Positions 44,001 through 53,910 are shown, counted from the stretch's first letter. The stretch is 64,000 nt of DNA from an uncultured Clostridia bacterium (GCA_944392455.1 CALXWP010000008.1:19461-83460), one strand, 5' to 3'. The notes: generated by a model from the letters alone, not told the origin. A program made the numbers and translations.

Positions 44001-44594
44001 ATATCTAATTCACGTGATAATTGTACTAGTTTTTGATTTACTAAAACTTGTTCTTTAACACCATTATTTTGAATTTCTAGATAATAGTCTTTTCCAAATA
44101 CACCTTTAAACCAATTTGCAACTCTTCTTGCTTCATCCATATCATTTTTTAATATTGCTTGGCTTACCTCTCCAGCTAAACAAGCACTACAGCATATTAA
44201 ATTTTCATGATATTTTTCTAATATTTCTTTATCTATACGAGGTTTATAGTAAAAGCCTTCTGTATAACTTAATGAGACAAGTTTTGATAAATTTTTATAT
44301 CCATCATTGTTTTTAGCTAAGAGAATCAAATGATTATATTTACTATCAAGTTCAGCATCTTTGTCATGTCTAGTACGTGGTGCCACATATACCTCGCAAC
44401 CAATAATTGGTTTAATTCCATTTGCCTTACATGCTTTATAAAAGTCTATGCTTCCGAAACATAACTCCATGGTCAGTAATTGCCATAGTATCCATACCTA
44501 ACTCTTTTGCTCTAACTGGCAGGTCTTTTATTCTATTTGCTCCATCTAATAAACTAAATTCACTATGCACATGTAAATGTACAAAATCACCCAT
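41066..44594 (-). CDS. dnaE: DNA polymerase III alpha subunit DnaE with a +1 shift at CGG
   Basis: Read from the ATG at 44594, the first frame covers 46 codons of the PHP domain ([15 protein letters not shown], then ITDHGVM). At 44456-44454 the codon is CGG, after TTT, and the frame ends seven codons on. Skipping one C gives [14 protein letters not shown] and an open frame to 41066, in total 1175 residues, the normal length. The catalytic aspartates are in MPDFDVDFC, with [15 protein letters not shown] before and an OB-fold near residue 990. DnaE is normally essential, so a genuine frameshift must be bypassed efficiently. P-site UUU can re-pair as UUC with tRNA-Phe, a good slippery context. 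A base-calling error cannot be excluded. Confidence 0.9.
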
Positions 44595-44694
44595 TATATT
44601 TTTCTCCTTTTGCATTTTATTTTTTGTTTTAAAATCTCAAATTCATTTAACGTGAATTATATCACAAAGATTAATTTTATTAAAGAAAATAAAT

Positions 44695-44735
44695 AAAAAT
44701 AGTGCATACATTTTATACTTTATATGCACTATTTT
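44695..44735 (-). terminator. Terminator after the LPQTG leucine-rich-repeat gene
   Basis: AAAATAGTGCATA pairs with TATGCACTATTTT. It sits 19 bases past the stop at 44754, in the gap before dnaE. Confidence 0.8.
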
Positions 44736-44753
44736 ATTATTAAAATCTAGTTT

Positions 44754-46040
44754 TTATTTTAAATCTCTCATATTTTTATATTTTTTTAATATTATAATTC
44801 CAATAATTATAACAAATAAAATAATTAAACCAATTATCATAGTTTGTCCTGTTTGAGGTAAATTTCCTTGAGCTACTGTATTATCTTCATTATTGTTCCC
44901 TTCATTATTATTTTCATCATTATTATTTTCGTCATTGTCAATTGTAATATCTGGATTATCGTTATCTTCTTCACCATTATTATCAGTAGCTGGTCTAGTT
45001 AAATATACATATTTTATATCATTGTCTATTGCATATTTAGCTGCAGCAGATCCTTCATAACAATATATTGTTAAGTTTTCATTATGATTTCTAAAAACAT
45101 CTACTTCCAAATCTTTTACATTATCTAAAATAGTAATTTTCTCTAAAGAAGTACAACCATCAAAAGCAAAGCTACCTATTTTTGTTACTGAATTAGGTAT
45201 TGTTATCTCTGTTATTCCTGTTAAATTTTGGCATATAAATGATGGTATTTCCGGTATTCCTTCTTCAAATGTTACTTTGGTTATATTATCACATCCGTTA
45301 AAAGGATAATTTCCCATATGTCCTGTAAATGTTTTTGGTATTGTTATTTCTGTCAAACTTGTACAATCACCAAATGTTTCTACTCCTAAACTTTCAACAT
45401 TAGCTCCCCAATTTATTTGTATTAAGCTAGTGCAACCATCAAAAGCAAAACTATCTATATCCTTCACTGAATCAGGAATTGTTACTTCAGTTATTCCTGT
45501 TAAGTTTTGGCATATAAATGATGGTATTTTTTCTATTCCTTCTTCAAATGTTACTTTGGTTATATTGTTACATTTATTAAAAGGATAATTTCCCATATGT
45601 CCTGTAAATGTTTTTGGTATTGTTATTTCTGTCAATCCTGTACAATTTTCAAAAGCTCCAACTCCTAAGCTCTCTACTCCTGCTCCCCAATTTATTTGTG
45701 TTAAATTTGCACAATCTGAAAATGCATATGTTCCAATGTCTTTTAATGTATCTGGAATTGTTATACTAGTAATTTTTGCATTTTCAAAAGCATTTAGCCC
45801 TAATGATATAACAGTTTTTCCATCTATTGTTGATGGAACTTGTAATTCTCCAGTAAGTTCTGATGCATTTACACAAACCAATTCTTCAATTTCATTTGAA
45901 TCATTAATTTTATATTCCCAGTTTGCTGTAATTCCATTAATTTGTGTTGAAGAAGATCCTTCTTCTGCCGCATAAACATATTCTGTAACACATAGTATTC
46001 CCAACAATATAATTAATAATAAGATTAATTTTTTTATCAT
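44754..46040 (-). CDS. Leucine-rich-repeat (BspA/LRR_5) surface protein with LPQTG anchor
   Basis: The 428-residue protein has a signal peptide (residues 1-24, ending YVYAAEE), an early beta domain, and about 9 LRR_5-type repeats (about 75-335) of the pattern LTEITIPKTF, with ITKVTFEEGI and AFDGCTSL. An Asn/Asp/Glu-rich spacer follows, then LPQTG at about 395-399 with a hydrophobic tail and basic end. It would be wall-anchored by a sortase such as the one at 359-949. Two adjacent repeat blocks are nearly identical, about 282 bases apart. BspA-type proteins are surface adhesins or scaffolds in gut and oral bacteria. Ligand unknown. Confidence 0.85.
   Translation of the reverse strand: MIKKLILLLIILLGILCVTEYVYAAEEGSSSTQINGITANWEYKINDSNEIEELVCVNASELTGELQVPSTIDGKTVISLGLNAFENAKITSITIPDTLKDIGTYAFSDCANLTQINWGAGVESLGVGAFENCTGLTEITIPKTFTGHMGNYPFNKCNNITKVTFEEGIEKIPSFICQNLTGITEVTIPDSVKDIDSFAFDGCTSLIQINWGANVESLGVETFGDCTSLTEITIPKTFTGHMGNYPFNGCDNITKVTFEEGIPEIPSFICQNLTGITEITIPNSVTKIGSFAFDGCTSLEKITILDNVKDLEVDVFRNHNENLTIYCYEGSAAAKYAIDNDIKYVYLTRPATDNNGEEDNDNPDITIDNDENNNDENNNEGNNNEDNTVAQGNLPQTGQTMIIGLIILFVIIIGIIILKKYKNMRDLK
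45175..45735 (-). repeat. Tandem pair of about 282-base near-identical LRR units
   Basis: Blocks beginning at about 45210 and 45492 match closely. Both contain the stretch that encodes CQNLTGITE and IPKTFTGHMGNYPF and differ by scattered substitutions and a three-base indel. It is a recent duplication of 94 codons inside the leucine-rich-repeat gene and a site for further unequal recombination. Confidence 0.8.
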
Positions 46041-46184
46041 TATTGCATTTTCCTTTCTCTCTTGTGTTTTTTACATTCTATGATATAGATAATTTTATAT
46101 TTTTTGTATTTTTTAGTCAATTAGTTTTATATTACATTTTTTTTACATTTATGTTGCAATTTTATTACATTTGTATTTTATCAT

Positions 46185-49100
46185 TTATAATTCTAATGCC
46201 CAAATCATTGCTTTATCAACTTTTCTTCCTAAGGCATCTTCTAAAGCCTTTTTATATAATTCTAACTGTACTTTATATTTTTCTTCTAGTTTACTTACAT
46301 CTCCATCTGGTACATAATCAGTTTTATAATCAACTAAGATAAGCTTTCCATCTTTATCAATATAATATAAATCAATAATTCCTTGAACTAAAATAGTTTC
46401 ATCATCTTCAGCATCATCAAATATAGTATTTGCATCAATATTAATATAAAATGGTTCTTCTTTATGTATTTCTTTTGCAAGTTTTAATTCATTCCATAAT
46501 TCTGATTTAGTATATTTATATAATACTTGAATGTTTACACTTTTAGCCTCTATTTCAGATATAATATTTCTATTTTGTAAATCATTTACAAAATCTTTTA
46601 ATTCTTCTAAACTATATTCTTTCTTTTCATCTAATAATTGAACACATAAATGCATAAGAGTTCCTTTTTGTGCACTATTTAATTTTTGAATTTCTTCCAT
46701 AAACCTTGGTTTAGCACTTAACATAGTATGTTTTTGATTCATTTCTTTTATTTTACTTTCTTTATTATTTCTTGCCATATCTACCAAATCATCTATATCA
46801 AGTTCTGTATTTTCCGCTTCCAATTCTTTTAACTTAGTAACAGATGTTTTAGTTGGTATTTTTGATGATCTTGTATATCCATATCTCCATTTTAGTTTTT
46901 CTAATAATTCTTCTCTATATTTTTGTTCTTCTTCATGGTCTATTTTATTTTCCTTTTCTTTTATTTCTTCTTTAATTTTTTCCACCATATTTAATTCTTC
47001 TAAATCATCATTACTAAATTCAGAAATCAAATCATTTTTATTATATGTATTAAGTTCTATAATCTCATTTATATTATTTTCTTTATTGTATTCATATACA
47101 AGTTCTAGCCAATCCAAATATGAAGAATATTTTCCTACTAAATTAGAATTTAATTTTTCTAATTCTTTTTTATCATTAAATACATCTTTTTTCTGGTACA
47201 TTTCTAATAATTTATCTTTATCTTTTAATGCTTTTTCAATGTCTTTACTCATTCCAGTTATTATTAGTTTTTCCTTTGCTCTTGTTAATGCAACATAAAG
47301 AACTCTCATTTCTTCTGAAATAGTTTCTTCTCTTAATTTTATTTTTATTGCTTCTTTTGCTAGGCTTGGATATTCAACTCTTGTCTCTGAGTCAATAAAT
47401 TGTGGCCCAAATCCAATATCTTGGTGTATTAATATTGGTGTATTTAAATCTTGCATATTAAATTTTTTTCCAGTACTTGATAAAAATACTACTGGAAATT
47501 CTAGACCTTTACTTTTATGAATACTCATAATTCTAACAACATCATCATTTTCTCCAACTATTTTAGCAGCTGACATATCAGAGCTACTAGTTTTTACTTT
47601 ATCTATGAAATTTATAAAACTAAATAATCCTTTAAAACTTACTTTTTCATATTGTTTTGCTTTTTCAAAAAGTAATTTTAAATTAGCTTGTCTTAAATTT
47701 CCATTTGGTAATAGTGTTACATAATTATAAAATCCTGTATCTAAATATAATTTCCAAATAAATTCATTAAGTGGTGTATATTCTTCTTCCGCTTTCCACT
47801 TGTTCAATCTTTCTATCACAAAATCTATTTTATGTCTTAAGCTATTTTCTACATTCATTCTTGACTTAAGCATTGCTTCATAAAATGTACATTTTTTATC
47901 CACTAAACGTATTTCAATTAAATCATTATCTGTAAAACCAAATATATTTGATCTAAGCACTGTTATAAGAGGAATATCTTGCATTGGATTGTCTATTACC
48001 TTTAGTAAAGACATTATTGTTTGAACTTCCATTGACTCTAAATATGTACTTGAGCTATCACTAAATACAGCTATTCCTTTTTCTGATATTTCTTTTTCGT
48101 ATATAGGTGCTAAAACTGATGTTGCTCTAAGTAACACACATATGTCCTTTGCTTTAATCTTCCTATATCCTTTTTTTCTATCATATACATGATAATCACT
48201 ATTTAATAATGCTTGTATTTTATTTGCTACAAACCTAGCCTCTAGTACAGCATCTTCTATTCTTTCCTGCGTTTCTTCATTATTTTCATCATTAGATTCG
48301 CTATTATTTTTTTCTGTATTCTCTTCTTTATTGTTCTGGCCTTCATCTTTGTATATATCTTCTTCTTTTTCTTTTAAGTCAATTATATGTAGTTCCGCAA
48401 TCCCACTGTGCATTACATCATTCTCAGGTTCTGGATAATTTGCTCCATAATTTAAATATTCTTCATCATTATATTCAACATTTCCTAGTTTTTTACTCAT
48501 TATATCTTCAAATACTAGATTGGTAATGTCTAATACATTTTTTCTACTTCTAAAGTTTTTAAATAATTGTATTTTTTCTCCTATACTTTCCACATTTAAT
48601 CCACTTTTTACGTCATAGTTTTCATATTTATCTAAGAATAATTCTGGTCTTGCCTGTCTAAATTTATATATACTTTGTTTTACATCACCAACCATAAAAA
48701 TATTATTTCCTCTTGAGATGCTTGTAAGAATATTTTCTTGAACTAAGTTACTATCTTGATATTCATCTATTAATATTTCTTCAAAACTTTCTCTGTATTT
48801 TTTAGCTACCTCTGTACTCTCTCCATTTTCATTAGTTAAAATTTTTAGAGCAAAATGTTCTATATCATTAAAATCTATTATATTTTTTTCTTTTTTCTTT
48901 AATGCAAAGTTCTCTGAAAATTCAAGTATTATTTTTTTTACTTCTACCAAGATCTTATACATTTTTAAAATATCTTCATTAGCATCTTTAGAACTATATT
49001 TTAGTATGTTCTTAGAAAATTCTTTTTTTATACTATCACGTATCTCTTTTGCCTCATTTTTTAAATCTATTGTAACTTTTTTATCGACTGGCCATTTACT

Positions 49101-49922
49101 CCATTTTAAATAATTCATATTTTCATATGCCATATCCCAGTTACTTAAATTAATAGAATTCAAATTATTAATATCTTCTTGTAATACAGATGAAAACTTT
49201 TCAAGTTCTGTAAATTTCAATGTGTCATTTTTTATTTTTTCTAATTTCATAATCATTGAATTAATTTCATCTTTTACATGTTCTAATATTATTTTTCCCC
49301 ATATTGTATTACTAAAATCATCATCTATATTTACATTAAAATCATTTACCTTTTCATTTAACCATTTTTCTGGAAAAGGATTACTTTGTATATATTTATA
49401 TATTCCAAGTATTATATCTTGTAATTTTTCATCTCCTCTATAATCAGTATATGTTTCAATTAATTTAATAAAACCTTTATCATTTTCCATATACTTTTGT
49501 TCAAAAAGCTCTTCTAATACATCCTGCTTGATCATTTCCACTTCTGTTGTATCTCCTATTCTAAAATTAGAAGATATATCTATTTCATAAAAATTATTTC
49601 TAATTACATCTAGACAAAAAGAATGTATAGTGCAAATACTTGATTTATTTAATAAAGTAATTTGTCTTTGTAAATTAACTGAATCAGGATTCTCTTCAAG
49701 CTTTTTATATATTGCATCTAAAATTCTTTCTCTCATTTCACTTGCTGCCGCATTAGTAAATGTAACTACTAATATTTTATCAATATCCACATTTTCATTT
49801 ATTACTTTATTTATTATTCTTTCAACTAGTACAGCTGTTTTTCCACTTCCTGCTGCTGCTGCAACTAATATGTTATTATTTTTTTCATATATTGCTTGTT
49901 TTTGTTCTTCTGTCCAGTCCAT
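46185..49922 (-). CDS. addA: AddA, helicase-nuclease subunit of AddAB
   Basis: The 1245-residue protein is a UvrD/Rep-type helicase fused to a C-terminal PD-(D/E)XK nuclease. Motifs are QKQAIYEKNNNILVAAAAGS (Q and Walker A region), LIDEYQDSNLVQ, SIHKSKGLEFPVVFL and the nuclease motifs GIIDLYYIDKDGK and LVDYKTDYV at the end. AddAB resects double-strand breaks at Chi-like sites. The usual partner addB is not adjacent on either side, so it would lie elsewhere or be absent. AAGGAAAG precedes the ATG. It is downstream of spoIIQ on the same strand but separated by a terminator. Confidence 0.95.
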   Translation of the reverse strand: MDWTEEQKQAIYEKNNNILVAAAAGSGKTAVLVERIINKVINENVDIDKILVVTFTNAAASEMRERILDAIYKKLEENPDSVNLQRQITLLNKSSICTIHSFCLDVIRNNFYEIDISSNFRIGDTTEVEMIKQDVLEELFEQKYMENDKGFIKLIETYTDYRGDEKLQDIILGIYKYIQSNPFPEKWLNEKVNDFNVNIDDDFSNTIWGKIILEHVKDEINSMIMKLEKIKNDTLKFTELEKFSSVLQEDINNLNSINLSNWDMAYENMNYLKWSKWPVDKKVTIDLKNEAKEIRDSIKKEFSKNILKYSSKDANEDILKMYKILVEVKKIILEFSENFALKKKEKNIIDFNDIEHFALKILTNENGESTEVAKKYRESFEEILIDEYQDSNLVQENILTSISRGNNIFMVGDVKQSIYKFRQARPELFLDKYENYDVKSGLNVESIGEKIQLFKNFRSRKNVLDITNLVFEDIMSKKLGNVEYNDEEYLNYGANYPEPENDVMHSGIAELHIIDLKEKEEDIYKDEGQNNKEENTEKNNSESNDENNEETQERIEDAVLEARFVANKIQALLNSDYHVYDRKKGYRKIKAKDICVLLRATSVLAPIYEKEISEKGIAVFSDSSSTYLESMEVQTIMSLLKVIDNPMQDIPLITVLRSNIFGFTDNDLIEIRLVDKKCTFYEAMLKSRMNVENSLRHKIDFVIERLNKWKAEEEYTPLNEFIWKLYLDTGFYNYVTLLPNGNLRQANLKLLFEKAKQYEKVSFKGLFSFINFIDKVKTSSSDMSAAKIVGENDDVVRIMSIHKSKGLEFPVVFLSSTGKKFNMQDLNTPILIHQDIGFGPQFIDSETRVEYPSLAKEAIKIKLREETISEEMRVLYVALTRAKEKLIITGMSKDIEKALKDKDKLLEMYQKKDVFNDKKELEKLNSNLVGKYSSYLDWLELVYEYNKENNINEIIELNTYNKNDLISEFSNDDLEELNMVEKIKEEIKEKENKIDHEEEQKYREELLEKLKWRYGYTRSSKIPTKTSVTKLKELEAENTELDIDDLVDMARNNKESKIKEMNQKHTMLSAKPRFMEEIQKLNSAQKGTLMHLCVQLLDEKKEYSLEELKDFVNDLQNRNIISEIEAKSVNIQVLYKYTKSELWNELKLAKEIHKEEPFYINIDANTIFDDAEDDETILVQGIIDLYYIDKDGKLILVDYKTDYVPDGDVSKLEEKYKVQLELYKKALEDALGRKVDKAMIWALEL

Positions 49923-50072
49923 ACTTTCCTTGTATGATATATTTAATGATTTAAATAACCATACTCTCCTTTCTTTAAATTTATATAAATATTTAATTAA
50001 TTGTAAGTATATATTATCACTATTTATTTTTCAATATTTTTAAATTATTTACTTTTTTCTGGTTATAAAATG

Positions 50073-50124
50073 CAAAAAAAGACGGGTTTCTTTAAAGACA
50101 TTTTTTTCTTTAAAGAAGCCTGTC
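50073..50124 (-). terminator. Terminator after spoIIQ
   Basis: GACGGGTTTCTTTAAAGA pairs with TCTTTAAAGAAGCCTGTC with few mismatches. The minus-strand tail is TTTTTTTGC. Confidence 0.88.
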
Positions 50125-50139
50125 CTAATGTTGTCATTT

Positions 50140-50943
50140 TTATTTTATATATAGCTCTGGATCTACATATTCATTATCTTTTAATATTTCAAAATGTAGA
50201 TGTGATTCATCAGCAATTTCAAAAGTAGCTGTATTTCCAACTGTTGCAATAGTTTGTCCTGCCTCTACAGTTTCTCCTTCTTCAATAAACTCTGCTGTTA
50301 ATAAATTAGAATATACTGTTTGATATCCATTTACATGTTCTATAACTACTGTAAGACCATATCTTGGATCATTTTTTATTGATTTAACTGTGCCATCTGC
50401 AGATGCTTTAACAACTGTTGTTTTTTCTGATGCTATATCTATTCCATTATGTGTTATCCATTCATCTAAAGTTGTAGAATATACTAAATTATCTTTAGCA
50501 AATTCTTTTATTATTTCTCCTTCTACAGGCATTTGAAATTCTGGATCCTTAATTTCTTCTTCTTTTTCTTCTTCTGACTCTACTGTATTATTATTTTTAC
50601 TTTCTGCAGTATTCTTACTATTTTCTACATTTACATTATTTTCTGAAGTACTTTCTGCCTTTGATTCTTCTATATCATTTGCCTCTTCATTTTGTACTTC
50701 ATTTATAGTTTTTCCCATTCCTGAACTTGTTTCTTCTGTAATGTCTGTATTATTAGAAATATAGTCATCTAATATAGAAGTATTAAACTTTGCAAGTTGT
50801 TCACTATTATTCTGATTTCCTGTATTTAATATTGAAACAGCAAAAAATGCAATTATAGAAAGTAATACTACTCCACCCAAAATGTAAACTACTCTTTTTA
50901 TATCCATCTGATTTTTATTATATCTTCTTCTTTCTCTTCTCAT
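50140..50943 (-). CDS. spoIIQ: Stage II sporulation protein Q, M23 peptidase type
   Basis: The 267-residue protein has a basic N-terminus, one membrane helix (about 17-37), a disordered Glu/Asn-rich linker (about 60-135) and a LytM/M23 domain (about 140-267). The metal ligands are present: HNGIDI (His and Asp) and HLHFE (second His pair). SpoIIQ in Bacillus lacks the first catalytic His; its presence here, as in some Clostridia, suggests an active endopeptidase. It links the forespore and mother-cell membranes with SpoIIIAH. Adjacent spoIID on the same strand supports a sporulation role. Confidence 0.87.
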   Translation of the reverse strand: MRRERRRYNKNQMDIKRVVYILGGVVLLSIIAFFAVSILNTGNQNNSEQLAKFNTSILDDYISNNTDITEETSSGMGKTINEVQNEEANDIEESKAESTSENNVNVENSKNTAESKNNNTVESEEEKEEEIKDPEFQMPVEGEIIKEFAKDNLVYSTTLDEWITHNGIDIASEKTTVVKASADGTVKSIKNDPRYGLTVVIEHVNGYQTVYSNLLTAEFIEEGETVEAGQTIATVGNTATFEIADESHLHFEILKDNEYVDPELYIK

Positions 50944-51021
50944 AAACTTCCTCCTACATTTTATTTATATTTTAAGTATTTACATTTTTGAGAAATTTAT
51001 ACAGTTTTATTAATCTTTATT

Positions 51022-52026
51022 TTACATATTTTCAATTTCAACTCCAGTATAAAAATGATGTATTATTTCTTCATAATTACTTCCTTCTTTTGCCATACTA
51101 TCAGCACCAGTCTGACTCATTCCAACACCATGTCCATATCCTATTACTTCAAATTTTATTTCATTATCTTTTATTTCAACTTTAAAATTTGCAGATCTTA
51201 AACCAAGTATATTTCGCATCTCAACTCCTGATAATTCTAAATTTCCAACTTTTATATTTTTAACTCTATTTCCATCTGTATATTCTTTTATTTCTATACA
51301 ATCTTTTTCATCAAAGTCTATTTTAAAATCATTATGTACTTCTTTTATTTTTTCTTCAAATTCTTTTTTAGTAAAAGTAGCTTCAGAACTATATTGGCTA
51401 TATGCATCTTCTCCTGATGTAGCTACAGATTGTAAATATGGGTATCCGCTTCCTCCCCATACATCAATAGGAGCTTCTGTCTCACCTCCACTATTTGAGT
51501 GGAAAAAAGCATTAATTGGCTTTCCTTCATATGTAATAATTTTGCCGGCAGTACTATTTACTGCATTTACAATTTTATTCCAATTCTCATCTTTTTCAGA
51601 ATTATTCCATTTTGCAAGTCTGTCTTCCTTAGAAATCCATGCTTGGCAACATGATGAATCATCACATATGTCAGCCTTATCATGCTTTCCATCATTATTT
51701 ACTATCTTATATATAGTATATGTTCTTGCAACAACCGCTTGTGCTTTTAATGCCTCTTCTTCAAAAGAAGCTGGCATTTCCGCTGAAACCACACCATATA
51801 GATATTCATCTAAAGCAATTTCTTCTATTTTATTATTTTCTGTATGAAGTAGTTTAATTGTATTGTATTTATTATAATCATAGTTTGATTCTATAATTGT
51901 ATTATCTAAATTAATTGTTTCTGTAACTTGTTTTTTATTTTCATCCACAAAATTTTTAGTAAATATTATAGGGATAGCAAAACAAATAAATATGAATAAT
52001 ATAAAATAAATAAATATTTTTTTCAT
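51022..52026 (-). CDS. spoIID: Stage II sporulation protein D
   Basis: The 334-residue protein has a membrane helix (about 4-24) and the SpoIID lytic transglycosylase domain with the catalytic glutamate in VVSAEMPASF, then EALKAQAVVARTYTIYK, HSNSGGETEAP and the C-terminal GYGHGVGMSQTGA. It degrades peptidoglycan during engulfment, working with SpoIIP and SpoIIM. The Cys-rich insert DICDDSSCC within the domain is typical of the clostridial form. It is 78 bases from spoIIQ and 75 from sigF, so all three may be in one late transcript. Confidence 0.94.
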   Translation of the reverse strand: MKKIFIYFILFIFICFAIPIIFTKNFVDENKKQVTETINLDNTIIESNYDYNKYNTIKLLHTENNKIEEIALDEYLYGVVSAEMPASFEEEALKAQAVVARTYTIYKIVNNDGKHDKADICDDSSCCQAWISKEDRLAKWNNSEKDENWNKIVNAVNSTAGKIITYEGKPINAFFHSNSGGETEAPIDVWGGSGYPYLQSVATSGEDAYSQYSSEATFTKKEFEEKIKEVHNDFKIDFDEKDCIEIKEYTDGNRVKNIKVGNLELSGVEMRNILGLRSANFKVEIKDNEIKFEVIGYGHGVGMSQTGADSMAKEGSNYEEIIHHFYTGVEIENM

Positions 52027-52101
52027 AATTTTCCTTCATGCTTTTTCTTAATTTTAAACTTAACTTTAAACTTGATTTTAATCTTAATTTTCTAATTTAA
52101 T

Positions 52102-52845
52102 TTATGCAGTAACTTGATCATTATCCATTAATTTTTTTCTCATATTCTCCAAAACTTTCTTTTCAATTCTCGAAATTTGAACTTGATTTACTCCAACTAT
52201 TTTTGCAACTTCAGACTGTGTCTTTCCTCTGAAATATCTAAGCATTATTATTTGTTTTTCCTTATCATTTAATTTTTCTAATAATTCTAAAATAACTACT
52301 TTGTTTACAATTTTATTTTGCTCATCAATTCCACTACCAATCTTTTCAACTAATTCCATATCATTATCATCATCTGTTTCATATATTGAATTAACAGGTC
52401 TTTTACTTTCTAAAGCTATTATTATTTCTTCTTTGGGTAAATTAACTTCTTTTGCAAGTTCTTCTATAGTAATTTCCTTTCCTCTTTTTAAATATTCATT
52501 TTGTATTTCAGATATTTTATATAGTAATTCTTTTATAGATCTACTTATTTTTAATGGTCCATCTACTTGTATATATCTTTTTATTTCTCCTAATATATAT
52601 GGCACTGCATATGTTGAAAGTTTTACATCAAAGCTTGTATCAAACTTTTTAATAGATTTAATAAATCCTATTACTGCTATTTGATATAAATCTTCTATCT
52701 CATATCCTCTATCTTTAAATCTTTTTACAATACTCCATATTAGCCCATTGTTATTTAAAACTAACTTTTCTAAAGCTGCCTTATTTCCATTTTGAGCATC
52801 AACAATATCAGATACTTGATTGTCATATATACTAATTTCTTGCAC
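52102..52845 (-). CDS. sigF: Forespore sigma factor SigF
   Basis: The 247-residue protein has sigma region 2 (LIWSIVKRFKDRGYEIEDLY and FDTSFDVKLSTYAV), region 3 and region 4 with GKTQSEVAKIVGVNQVQIS. It is the last gene of the spoIIAA-spoIIAB-sigF operon. Its start is a GTG immediately after the TAA of spoIIAB, so translation is coupled. It directs early forespore transcription once SpoIIAB releases it. The order and length match the classical operon. Confidence 0.96.
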   Translation of the reverse strand: MQEISIYDNQVSDIVDAQNGNKAALEKLVLNNNGLIWSIVKRFKDRGYEIEDLYQIAVIGFIKSIKKFDTSFDVKLSTYAVPYILGEIKRYIQVDGPLKISRSIKELLYKISEIQNEYLKRGKEITIEELAKEVNLPKEEIIIALESKRPVNSIYETDDDNDMELVEKIGSGIDEQNKIVNKVVILELLEKLNDKEKQIIMLRYFRGKTQSEVAKIVGVNQVQISRIEKKVLENMRKKLMDNDQVTA

Positions 52846-53313
52846 TTAGCATACTCCTCCTACGCTTAATATTTCATTTAAGTCTTCTATATGCTTTTTT
52901 ATTTTTTTTCTCATTATTACTTTTGTTCCAAGTCCAAATACAGAATCTATTTCTACTTCATCCATAAAGCTTTCCATTATTGTAAAACCCATACCAGATC
53001 TTTCTAAATTTGCTTTTGTAGTATATAGTGGTTTTCTGGCAAGTTCCACATTTTCTATTCCTTTACCTGTATCAGAAATCTCAAGTTCAACAGTATTTTT
53101 AATTATTCTTCCTTTAATTTTTATTATTCCCTCCATATTTTCGTACCCATGAATAATACTATTAGTAACTGCTTCAGATACTGCAGTTTTAATATCAGCA
53201 AGTTCCTCTATAGTTGGATCTAATTGTGAGGCAAATGCTGCAACAGTAATTCTGGCAAATGCTTCATTACTAGATTTACTTAAAAATTCTAATTTCATTT
53301 CATTATCATACAT
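52846..53313 (-). CDS. spoIIAB: Anti-sigma-F factor and kinase SpoIIAB
   Basis: The 155-residue protein is a GHKL-fold kinase. The N-box is [12 protein letters not shown], the G1 box is DTGKGI and the later part [12 protein letters not shown]. It binds SigF and phosphorylates SpoIIAA. It lies 25 bases from spoIIAA and directly abuts sigF. The AGGAGAGAAAATT site precedes the ATG. Confidence 0.96.
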   Translation of the reverse strand: MYDNEMKLEFLSKSSNEAFARITVAAFASQLDPTIEELADIKTAVSEAVTNSIIHGYENMEGIIKIKGRIIKNTVELEISDTGKGIENVELARKPLYTTKANLERSGMGFTIMESFMDEVEIDSVFGLGTKVIMRKKIKKHIEDLNEILSVGGVC

Positions 53314-53338
53314 AATAATTTTCTCTCCTTTTATTTTC

Positions 53339-53662
53339 TTACACCACTTCTCTTTTGCCTTCTAGTGGTATTATTTTATTTATTCCACTCATTTCTAATA
53401 TTCTTTTAACTGTCGAACTTATATTTACTATTTCTAAACTTCCTCCTATTAATTTCATCATTTTATATCTACCTATTATCATTCCTATTCCTGCACTATC
53501 CATAAAAGAAACCCTACTAAAATCAAATATAGTTTTTCTTGGCATATATCTCGTAATTCCATCGTCTACTTTCCTCCTTATTTTTTCTACTACATGATGA
53601 TCTATCTCTTCTGTTATCTCTACTATCAGAAGCTTGTCCTTTTTTTCATAATTTATATTCAA
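53339..53662 (-). CDS. spoIIAA: Anti-anti-sigma factor SpoIIAA
   Basis: The 107-residue STAS-domain protein has the phosphorylated serine at Ser56 in [14 protein letters not shown]. When dephosphorylated it releases SigF from SpoIIAB. It is the first gene of the operon; about 250 AT-rich bases separate it from the divergent gene at 53911, presumably with a SigH-type promoter that I could not place. AAGGAGGGATTTTTTTG precedes the start. Confidence 0.95.
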   Translation of the reverse strand: MNINYEKKDKLLIVEITEEIDHHVVEKIRRKVDDGITRYMPRKTIFDFSRVSFMDSAGIGMIIGRYKMMKLIGGSLEIVNISSTVKRILEMSGINKIIPLEGKREVV

Positions 53663-53910
53663 AAAAATCCCTCCTTATTTTTTTATATTATATTCTTATT
53701 TACATTTTTTTCCAATAGCGAAATTAGGGAAGTTTTGGCGATTTATGAGAAGTTTTCGACATTTTATTTACAAATAAAAAAGACTTATTTTGCAAATTTT
53801 ATTTATTTTTTATATAATGAATTTTTTAAAAATTTTAAGAAATAATATTATTGATAACAATTTTAATAAATTGAATAATTAATATATAAATATGTAAGGA
53901 GCTGAGATTT

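Noticed and set aside
30830..44456. Explaining all four frameshifts as ordinary sequencing indels
   Set aside because: Typical indels fall in homopolymers. These four are single C insertions making CGG before GGN, with no C run. The idea is kept as an alternative but is not the best explanation.
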